This document shows, piece after piece, positions 57,929 through 64,000 of a DNA stretch of 64,000 nt; the stretch's first letter is position 1, and every line of letters starts with the position of its first letter. Both the position numbers and the translations under genes were made by a program. This DNA comes from Chitinophaga niastensis (GTDB lineage Bacteria > Bacteroidota > Bacteroidia > Chitinophagales > Chitinophagaceae), in the NCBI RefSeq assembly GCF_003014755.1, contig NZ_PYAW01000003.1:620001-684000 (forward strand), written 5' to 3'. The notes beneath the pieces were generated by a model. The model searched no databases. It had not been told where the DNA came from and was given only the letters and a program-made list of their open reading frames with translations.

Positions 57929-60271
57929 ATGAAAAAGTACGGGTTGTTTATTATGCTTTTTTTGATAAGCAGTATGGTTTCCGCACAGGATACCGTAAGA
58001 CCGGCCAGGAAACATGCCGAGACCTCCTTTTTTGCAGATAGTACAGGCCCCGGCAGGAGCGATTACCTGGAAGGTTTTGAAAATATTTTCCAAACCCTTA
58101 ACAAAGTACCGGTGATCACCGCTTCCTTCCTGGAGCTCACGGCTATTCGCGACCACCTGGCACAATCCGATTCTACACTGGCCATTTTAAAAGCAAGACT
58201 TTCCGTAAGCGATAAAGCACTCACCATCCGGAACCTGCAGATGTATAATACGCTGCTGGATGAATTGGATAATAATATCTCAAGCTATACAGACAACCTC
58301 GCTGATTACAGCGACACCCTGAAACAGATCAAAACACAGATCCTGGTATTAAGGCAAGACACGCTTATCGGACGCATCTCCAGGGATACCTCGTTGCGCA
58401 CCACTTTCATCCCCCAGTTACAGCAACTGCGTACCAAATGGAAACTGGCCGACAGCCTGTTGAGAAAAAATACGGCTGAGGTCAATGACCTGAAAGCACA
58501 TGCTTCCGCCAATGCCATCATTGTTGCTGAATTGCTTTACAGGACAGATGCAGGGCTGAAAGCCCTTGGCATCAACGCTTTTAAGAAAGAACAGACTTAT
58601 TTATGGGAATCCTCTGCCAGTAACCTGGATACCAGTACTTATAAAAATTCATCGCGCGATGAACGAAGACTTACCCGCTATTATTTTACCAATACCAGCA
58701 GCAACCGGCACTGGTTGTTATTAACCTGCCTGCTATTCTTCTACTGGATATGGTATAATTTCAGAAGCCTTAAACGATTGAACAAAATAGACGCTATCAA
58801 TAGTTTTGGCTTCCGTTATATCAGCCGCCTTCCTATCGCTGTTTCATTGCTCTTTTTATTAAATCTTGCGCCGCTGTTCGACCTGCATGCCCCCGCTGTT
58901 TATATTGAGTTTACACAGTCCCTGTCCATGCTTTTGCTGATGATCATTTTCTGGAAATGTTTTTCACGCAAGGTATTTATGCAGTGGTGCGTGTTTATCT
59001 GCCTGTTCCTGCTGTCTTCTATGTTCAGGACGATTGATACGATGTTGACACTTCAGCGCTGGATTTCTTTTTCCCTGAACCTGGCGTCCATTGTTTATGG
59101 ACTGTACTTTCTGTTCATATCTCTGAAAAATACAGAGCTAAAGGCACTAAAATTCGTCATATTTTCTGTCGCATTATTTGTGTTCCTAAGCTTGCTGGCA
59201 ATGCTGTGCAACCTGTTTGGCAGAACAACACTGTCAGACATCCTGAGCCTGACTGCCTTTTATGCATTAGCCCAATCTGTCAGCCTCGCGGTGTTTGTGC
59301 AAACAATTGTAGAAGCATTCCTGTTGCAGATACAAAGCAGTCGTATCCGCAAGCATTACCCGGAATATTTCGAATCCAAAACTATTACCAGGTCCATTTT
59401 CAGGGTCGCCACTATACTGGCTATTGTTTTATGGTTGATCGTATTTACCACCAATCTCAATCTCTATGACACGCTCAACGATTGGATGGCAAACACTTTC
59501 ACAGCCGCACGCCATGTAGGAAACACCACTTTTACTTTCAGTGGCATCGTTTTATTTTTAGGGATTATTTGGGCCGCCAATTTTTTACAACGATTTATTG
59601 CTTACTTTTTTGGCGATACAGGTGATGATGCCGCTATTGACGACAAAGGCCAAAGATCAAAGTTGCTGATTACCCGGCTCATTTTATTAATAGCCGGCTT
59701 TTTGATGGCAGTAGCCGCATCGGGCCTTCCACTGGATAAGATCACTGTACTCCTTGGCGCTTTGGGTGTAGGTGTGGGCCTTGGTCTGCAAAGTATTGTG
59801 AACAATTTTGTGTCCGGCATTATCCTGATTTTTGACCGCCCTTTACGTATAGGCGATACCGTTGAAATAGGCGACAAAAAAGGAAAGGTGAAGGAAATCA
59901 GTATCAGGTCCAGTACCCTGCTCACCGATAATGGTGCAGAAGTCATCATTCCCAATGGCGATATACTTTCACATAATATTGTTAACTGGACCCTCAGTAA
60001 TAATCATGTGCGGGCAATGCTTACATTTACCATCGACAGAACGGAACATACAGCTGATATCCCATCAGATATTAAAGAGATTATACGGGCTAATCCCAAT
60101 GTACTGGCACGCAAGGAACCAGAAATCGTAATGAGTACCATTAATGCAAAATCGCTGGAAATGAAAGTGTATTTCTGGAGTAGGGACATCTCTCAAAATG
60201 ACCTTACTTCCTCCGAAATACGCTCGGCTATTTACAGTTATTTTGAGCAAAAAGGATTGGAGGTAGCTTAG
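57929..60271 (+). CDS. Large MscS-family mechanosensitive channel
   Basis: 780 residues from MKKYGLFIMLFLISSMVSAQ at 57929, a signal peptide; an upstream in-frame Met at 57884 is less likely. A periplasmic coiled-coil region (about 50-220: LDELDNNISSYTDNLADYSD, TLKQIKTQILVLRQD) precedes about ten membrane helices (235-600). The MscS core follows: the pore helix LPLDKITVLLGALGVGVGLG with QSIVNNFVSGIILIFDRPLR, then the beta domain IGDTVEIGDKKGKVKEISIR, STLLTDNGAEVIIPNGDILS and the C-terminal domain. Size and domain order resemble MscK/YbdG-like channels that release solutes under hypo-osmotic stress. Its last four bases overlap the convergent HxlR gene. Confidence 0.93.
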   Translation: MKKYGLFIMLFLISSMVSAQDTVRPARKHAETSFFADSTGPGRSDYLEGFENIFQTLNKVPVITASFLELTAIRDHLAQSDSTLAILKARLSVSDKALTIRNLQMYNTLLDELDNNISSYTDNLADYSDTLKQIKTQILVLRQDTLIGRISRDTSLRTTFIPQLQQLRTKWKLADSLLRKNTAEVNDLKAHASANAIIVAELLYRTDAGLKALGINAFKKEQTYLWESSASNLDTSTYKNSSRDERRLTRYYFTNTSSNRHWLLLTCLLFFYWIWYNFRSLKRLNKIDAINSFGFRYISRLPIAVSLLFLLNLAPLFDLHAPAVYIEFTQSLSMLLLMIIFWKCFSRKVFMQWCVFICLFLLSSMFRTIDTMLTLQRWISFSLNLASIVYGLYFLFISLKNTELKALKFVIFSVALFVFLSLLAMLCNLFGRTTLSDILSLTAFYALAQSVSLAVFVQTIVEAFLLQIQSSRIRKHYPEYFESKTITRSIFRVATILAIVLWLIVFTTNLNLYDTLNDWMANTFTAARHVGNTTFTFSGIVLFLGIIWAANFLQRFIAYFFGDTGDDAAIDDKGQRSKLLITRLILLIAGFLMAVAASGLPLDKITVLLGALGVGVGLGLQSIVNNFVSGIILIFDRPLRIGDTVEIGDKKGKVKEISIRSSTLLTDNGAEVIIPNGDILSHNIVNWTLSNNHVRAMLTFTIDRTEHTADIPSDIKEIIRANPNVLARKEPEIVMSTINAKSLEMKVYFWSRDISQNDLTSSEIRSAIYSYFEQKGLEVA

Positions 60272-60624
60272 TCTTGCTTTTTTTCCATTAATTGTTCAAA
60301 AACGCTTTGGTATTCATTGCCCCATTTGTCCATCGCGGCTACAACAGGTAATAAAGATTCACCGAACTCTGTAAGAAAGTACTCCACTTTCGGCGGGAGT
60401 TCGTGATATATTACCCGTTTGATGATGCCATGAAATTCCAATTCCCGGAGCTGAAGATCGAGTACCCGTCTGCTGGCAGAAGGCACTGCACGCTGCAATT
60501 CACTCGGTCTTCTCACGCCTTTATTGATCAAATACACCAGGTAAGATTTCCATTTGCCGCCAATAATTTCCATAATAATAGCCATCCCGCATGCAAAACT
60601 TTTAGGCATCTTTTTCTCATACAT
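60268..60624 (-). CDS. HxlR-family transcriptional regulator
   Basis: 118 residues from MYEKKMPKSFACGMAIIMEI at 60624. The HxlR winged helix has the conserved Cys in KSFACGMAIIMEIIGGKWKS, LINKGVRRPSELQRAVPSAS, RRVLDLQLRELEFHGIIKRV and HELPPKVEYFLTEFGESLLP. HxlR proteins respond to electrophiles, formaldehyde or oxidative signals, in some cases through that Cys. It is divergent from the SDR at 60780 across 155 bp containing two near-identical palindromes, and probably represses both. Its end overlaps the MscS stop by 4 bp. Confidence 0.93.
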   Translation of the reverse strand: MYEKKMPKSFACGMAIIMEIIGGKWKSYLVYLINKGVRRPSELQRAVPSASRRVLDLQLRELEFHGIIKRVIYHELPPKVEYFLTEFGESLLPVVAAMDKWGNEYQSVFEQLMEKKQD

Positions 60625-60639
60625 AGCTGCGCACTTTAA

Positions 60640-60698
60640 TAGGGACAAAATTATCCCTAATCCCTGAATTACAGGCGTACGGATAAAATTATCCGTAC
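60640..60698. promoter_or_regulatory. Two HxlR-type operator palindromes
   Basis: Site 1 is TAGGGACAAAATTATCCCTA (60640-60659). Site 2 is the 22-bp palindrome with arms GTACGGATAA/TTATCCGTAC (60677-60698). Both share GGAYAAAATTATCC, with centres 38 bp apart, about four helical turns less two bases. They lie between divergent HxlR and SDR genes. Confidence 0.75.
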
Positions 60699-60779
60699 CA
60701 GAATATAATATCCGTTATTGTTCTTCTCCCGCGATCTGCGTCTCTTTGCAACATAAATTTTACTAAAAATAATAATGAC

Positions 60780-61577
60780 ATGACAGCAGCAACTGCAAAC
60801 AATTATACTACCAGGTATACAGGCAAAAAAGTGGTAGTTACTGGTGGCACCCATGGTATGGGCATGGCCACTGTTAAAATGCTGGTTGCCGGAGGAGCTG
60901 AAGTGCTGCTTACCGGTAAAAACGAACAAAACCTGGAAGCCGCACGCCAGGAACTAGGGTCAGGAGTACATGTTGTACAATCCGATACAGCAAACCTTAA
61001 CGATATTCACGCGTTAGGAACTATTGTTGAAGAAAAATTCGGACAGGTTGACTTTGTTTTTATCAATGCCGGTTTTTCGCTCCTGGAATCATTTGATAAA
61101 GTGACCGAAGCAACTTATGATAAAACATTTGCTATTAATGCCAAGGGAGCATATTTTACCGTACAACGGCTGGCGCCTCTGGTGAAAGATCATGGCTCAT
61201 TTGTATTTACTACTTCCATCGCCAATAACTCAGGTTATGCGGGCATGAGTGTTTACGCCGGAGCAAAGGCCGCGCTGACATCTTTTGTTAAAGGATTTGC
61301 TGCTGAACTATTACCAAGAGGAATCCGGGTGAATGCCATAAGCCCGGGTTTTATTCACACGCCTACGATGGGCGTCTCCGGTGTTTCAAAAGAAGACCTG
61401 GCAGCATTTGAAAAACTGGGCAATACCATCACGCCGTTAAAACGTAATGGCAGGGCTGAAGAGGTAGCACAAGCAGTATTATTCCTTGCATTTGATGCCA
61501 CCTTTACTACGGGAGAAGAAATAACTGTGGATGGTGGTCTTTCGCAAAGGCTTACTCCTCCGGACGGAGCTCATTAA
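60780..61577 (+). CDS. SDR family oxidoreductase, HxlR-controlled
   Basis: 265 residues. The cofactor motif is VVVTGGTHGMGMATVKMLVA near 18-37, the second strand LLTGKNEQNLEAARQELGS, NAG motif FINAGFSLLESF near 92-103, Ser in FVFTTSIANNSG near 140, and YAGAKAALTSFVKGFAAELL with Tyr and Lys near 153-157. PG motif RVNAISPGFIHTPTMGVSG and the C-terminal LFLAFDATFTTGEEITVDGG are standard. The substrate is unknown. Pairs of HxlR and NAD(P)-dependent SDR are frequent and usually respond to reactive carbonyl or quinone-like compounds. Confidence 0.94.
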   Translation: MTAATANNYTTRYTGKKVVVTGGTHGMGMATVKMLVAGGAEVLLTGKNEQNLEAARQELGSGVHVVQSDTANLNDIHALGTIVEEKFGQVDFVFINAGFSLLESFDKVTEATYDKTFAINAKGAYFTVQRLAPLVKDHGSFVFTTSIANNSGYAGMSVYAGAKAALTSFVKGFAAELLPRGIRVNAISPGFIHTPTMGVSGVSKEDLAAFEKLGNTITPLKRNGRAEEVAQAVLFLAFDATFTTGEEITVDGGLSQRLTPPDGAH

Positions 61578-61632
61578 GCTAAATTTGTATCAGCTAAAAA
61601 TGGGCTACCGGGTTAATTAAGAAAAAATTATT

Positions 61633-61663
61633 TGAAGTTTGAGGCCAATGGTCTCAAACTTCA
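61633..61663. terminator. Bidirectional terminator between SDR and propeller lipoprotein
   Basis: TGAAGTTTGAG and CTCAAACTTCA form an 11-bp perfect stem with a 9-base loop between two convergent genes. Confidence 0.75.
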
Positions 61664-61666
61664 ATA

Positions 61667-62695
61667 TTAATATTTCTTATAGTAGATCAGCTCTCCCGCT
61701 TCTCCGCTTCCGGCACCTTCACCCGGAACAAAGAGGGTGATCAAAATAGCCGGTTGCCCGCCAATATTCAAATTAGTAATAGTAGGATTGGCAAATGCCG
61801 TGCTGCCATGATCAGTAACAATGTGCATGGTATCTGCATTGCCGGTCTGGTAATCGTATAAATAAGTTCTCCAGCTGCCAAAGTCTCCTTTGATGCCCTG
61901 GCCTTCAATTACACCGAAGTTATATCCTTTGAAAGTAGTGGCATCCCTGTCGCCGATGTTACCTTTAACGCCCCAATATAAAATAGCATTGTCAAAATTG
62001 TTTTGTTGCTGTGTGGTCCAGGAATTAAAATTGGTTAAGGTACCTCTGGCCTGGCGGTCCACATCACAGTTGGCATAATAATGATGCCCCACATCTATAC
62101 GGGTACTGCTGGCAGCATAGATATTAGGTGTGCCTTCTGCGCAGGCAGACAGTGTTTGCGGTGCATCATAGCTTTTACTTACTACGCCGTTTTTCAGGTT
62201 ATTCCAGCTGGTGAAATAAGTAAATTTCAAATGATTTTTAGGTTCCTGTTCCCATGCCATTACAAATCCTCCGTCGGAAGCTACTGCTATGGTAGGCTGA
62301 GAAGCGCTGCCGGTATTGCTGCCCGCCAGTTCTCTTACCCAGGTCCAGTTCAGCACATCTGCTGAAGTAGCCAGGTTTACCTTCGCAGATCCATTTACGT
62401 AGGTATGGTACACCGCGATGTATCCTCCGGCAGGATTGGCAATAATTTTAGCGCAATCCATGGTATGTCCTGCGTTGTCTTTAGCGTTGTATATGTGTGC
62501 ATCAGACCCGGTAACATTTTCAATGTAGCCTCTGAGTAAGGCCCTGGTAGGATCGGAAGGTGCACCTGCGGATATAGCCGTTGCCGTTAGTAGCTGTCTG
62601 TTATTTTTTTCTTCCGGTTGGCCAAGATATCCTGCCTTGCCACAGGAAATAACAAGAAGGCATAACCCTATTACCTGCGTGGATGTAATGCTCAT
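61667..62695 (-). CDS. Glycoside-hydrolase-like five-bladed beta-propeller lipoprotein
   Basis: 342 residues. MSITSTQVIGLCLLVISCGK has a lipobox with Cys18. The mature part shows repeated blade motifs: DCAKIIANPAGGYIAVYHTY, NLATSADVLNWTWVRELAGS, PTIAVASDGGFVMAWEQEP, HLKFTYFTSWNNL and PTITNLNIGGQPAILITLF. SADVLNWTWV resembles the signature blade of GH43/GH32/sialidase-like propellers. An Asp/Glu catalytic set cannot be assigned with confidence, so it may bind glycans rather than cut them. It is a single-gene unit after a 160-bp intergenic region. Confidence 0.7.
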   Translation of the reverse strand: MSITSTQVIGLCLLVISCGKAGYLGQPEEKNNRQLLTATAISAGAPSDPTRALLRGYIENVTGSDAHIYNAKDNAGHTMDCAKIIANPAGGYIAVYHTYVNGSAKVNLATSADVLNWTWVRELAGSNTGSASQPTIAVASDGGFVMAWEQEPKNHLKFTYFTSWNNLKNGVVSKSYDAPQTLSACAEGTPNIYAASSTRIDVGHHYYANCDVDRQARGTLTNFNSWTTQQQNNFDNAILYWGVKGNIGDRDATTFKGYNFGVIEGQGIKGDFGSWRTYLYDYQTGNADTMHIVTDHGSTAFANPTITNLNIGGQPAILITLFVPGEGAGSGEAGELIYYKKY

Positions 62696-62854
62696 GGAAG
62701 TAAATTAAATTGTCTTATTAAGATAATCTTATTAATACGTAAAACATAACTTTCATTACATTTTTTCTTTTACCATCCGGGCAGATTTAAAAATATTTTT
62801 CCTTTTGTTATCGCTGCTTATACTTTGAAATGATGCACCATTGAATGGTATCAT

Positions 62855-63250
62855 TTAAAACGTTTTATTCATTGAAGAAAACAACAAACGTACATTCGGA
62901 TCACGTAAGCCTAACCCCACCCATACCAATATGCCAAAAACGATGGGGAAATAGTATGGTGCATGTGCACACACCATAACAGCAACAGCTCCGCCCAGGT
63001 AACCTGTCAGCAAAACAGCACCAAGAATAGCAGTACGTGGAAGCGCATAAAGAATGGTACATATCAGCAGAACGATTCCTAACCCCATCACTGCATCCCC
63101 GGGCCAGCCCAGTTTAATACTTCCTTCCATTGAAGGGGTTGACTTAACTACTTTCATGATGGCATCTACCAACAGAAAAAGTATACATAAGATACTAATG
63201 ACCCTTCCGGTCCAGATAGAGGTATTCGATAATGTTTTTTTTGTTTCCAT
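62855..63250 (-). CDS. DoxX-family membrane protein
   Basis: 131 residues from METKKTLSNTSIWTGRVISI at 63250; the earlier in-frame Met at 63316 is in the promoter region. Four membrane helices (VISILCILFLLVDAIMKVV, AVMGLGIVLLICTILYALP, AILGAVLLTGYLGGAVAVMV, YYFPIVFGILVWVGLGLRD) and the C-terminal DPNVRLLF match the DoxX-like group found beside AraC or other regulators. The role is unknown. It is divergent from the hemolysin III gene. Confidence 0.87.
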   Translation of the reverse strand: METKKTLSNTSIWTGRVISILCILFLLVDAIMKVVKSTPSMEGSIKLGWPGDAVMGLGIVLLICTILYALPRTAILGAVLLTGYLGGAVAVMVCAHAPYYFPIVFGILVWVGLGLRDPNVRLLFSSMNKTF

Positions 63251-63326
63251 GATAGTTATTTTTTTGGTTGTTTTAATTGTTGATACAAACTTACTTCCAT
63301 TCAGGATTATTTGCACTGTGTAAATA

Positions 63327-63355
63327 CGACATTCATCGGGTCAATTGCGACATTC
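63327..63355. promoter_or_regulatory. Direct-repeat operator upstream of DoxX
   Basis: CGACATTC occurs at 63327-63334 and 63348-63355, 21 bp apart start to start, two helical turns. This spacing suits AraC-type or LytTR activators binding one face of the DNA. Confidence 0.45.
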
Positions 63356-63509
63356 CGATACAGCCATCCCTCGAAATCCGGTATACCTTGATAATCACAT
63401 AGACAAACTCTATCTGCAGCGTTATGGATATTGTTCTATTTTCGCAGATATAAAGGCGAATGCATGAAAACATCGCTTATTCAGACTTACAGGATAAAAA
63501 CCGGCATCA

Positions 63510-64000
63510 ATGGCAGACAGTGTGAAAGTATCAACATACACCCGCAAACAGGAAATAGTAAATGGACTGATACATGGTATAGGTATCGTATTTGGCCTTA
63601 GCACCCTTCCCGTTTTAACAGGCATCGCTGCCACCCATGGCAATACAGCCGGAATTGTAGGAGCAGGTATTTATAGCTTTTGCTTTTTATTACTTTTTAC
63701 CAACTCTACTATTTATCATCTCTCGCAGGAAATAGCTGTAAAAAAGGTTTTCCTCATCTTTGATCATATCAGTATTTATTTTTTAATTGCCGGCACCTAC
63801 ACTCCTTTCCTGCTGGTATATATGAATAATGCTTTTGGCATCACATTACTATCTATACTATGGGGACTTACCCTTGTAGGTGTTTTGTTTAAAATATGGT
63901 TTACCGGAAAATATGATATCGTTTCCACCATCATCTACCTGCTGATGGGATGGATCATGGTAGTAGGAGGCCGGCGTTTCTTTGATAGCCTGCCGCTGTC
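63510..64000 (+). CDS. Hemolysin III family membrane protein (3' end outside window)
   Basis: The first 163 codons are present and the frame is open to the window end. The N-terminus MADSVKVSTYTRKQEIVNGL is followed by IHGIGIVFGLSTLPVLTG, then TNSTIYHLSQEIAVKKVFLI and FDHISIYFLIAGTYTPFLLV. The Ser/His of STIYHLS and the His of FDHISIYFLIAGTYTP are the metal-site residues of the HlyIII/PAQR family. About five of seven membrane helices are inside the window. The family includes ceramidase-like and pore-forming members; the role in Bacteroidota is unknown. Confidence 0.92.
   Translation, partial: MADSVKVSTYTRKQEIVNGLIHGIGIVFGLSTLPVLTGIAATHGNTAGIVGAGIYSFCFLLLFTNSTIYHLSQEIAVKKVFLIFDHISIYFLIAGTYTPFLLVYMNNAFGITLLSILWGLTLVGVLFKIWFTGKYDIVSTIIYLLMGWIMVVGGRRFFDSLPL

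Noticed and set aside
63422..63643. A 73-codon minus-strand frame at the window end
   Set aside because: It overlaps the clear start of the hemolysin III gene on the plus strand and has no coding features.

Overview
The window reads as chromosome of a member of the Bacteroidota, most likely a Chitinophaga-like member of the Chitinophagaceae. The signs are two SusC/SusD pairs (one with a FecI/FecR sigma/anti-sigma pair), LytTR two-component genes, many AHSA1/SRPBCC, DoxX and TlpA proteins, a class I lanthipeptide leader of the Bacteroidota type, and promoters of the TTTG-N19-TAnnTTTG form. All assignments are by reading motifs; no database search was run.

Region 1 (1-8.5 kb) is a mosaic of small accessory genes: the end of a membrane-anchored winged-helix regulator, a TPR-like protein, a YdeI protein, an ArsR-VOC-SRPBCC-DoxX operon, an orphan lanthipeptide precursor with a decayed second one, a DUF6463 protein, twin SRPBCC genes and a GlxA/AraC regulator. 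Five same-strand copies of a 29-31 bp sequence resembling the 3' end of tRNA-Leu, each with its own hairpin terminator, punctuate it. An intact tRNA-Leu(CAG) lies at 25.6 kb, followed by att-like DNA also found behind copy 2 and by the N-terminal stub of a tyrosine integrase. This suggests layers of tRNA-targeting integration.

Region 2 (8.5-25.5 kb) is mixed chromosome: a Cys-rich-tailed beta-barrel protein, an SDR under palindromic operators, a His-rich secreted protein, a LytS/LytTR pair divergent from a TonB-dependent receptor, a TIM-barrel isomerase, a YCII protein beside a truncated membrane gene, a UvrD-like/DNA2-type helicase, an alpha/beta hydrolase, a 0.5-kb block of 88-bp repeats ending in a giant inverted repeat, a solitary ECF sigma factor, an old-yellow-enzyme gene next to a Crp-like gene that looks internally deleted, LysE and a J-domain/KTSC protein.

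Region 3 (26-33.4 kb) holds the integrase stub, an SDR lacking the catalytic Tyr/Lys, a second ECF factor, small decayed genes, a DUF3237 protein and a compact four-gene unit (beta-propeller lipoprotein, Cys-pair lipoprotein, signal peptidase I, O-antigen-ligase/TPR) that looks like an envelope export or glycosylation system.

Region 4 (33.4-57.5 kb, minus strand) has a SusC/SusD pair, a GH25 muramidase paired with a membrane protein, then a long locus in transcription order: S41 protease, ECF sigma, FecR, STN-SusC, SusD, lipoprotein, two-domain thioredoxin, TlpA, M1 aminopeptidase, TlpA. A bipartite motif TTCACCC-N14-RTCGCC occurs upstream of three of these genes with identical spacing and is a candidate ECF promoter. 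The locus looks like peptide uptake and processing coupled to thiol redox. Region 5 (57.9-64 kb) has a large MscS channel, an HxlR regulator divergent from an SDR with two operator palindromes, a beta-propeller lipoprotein, a DoxX protein and the start of a hemolysin III gene that runs off the end.
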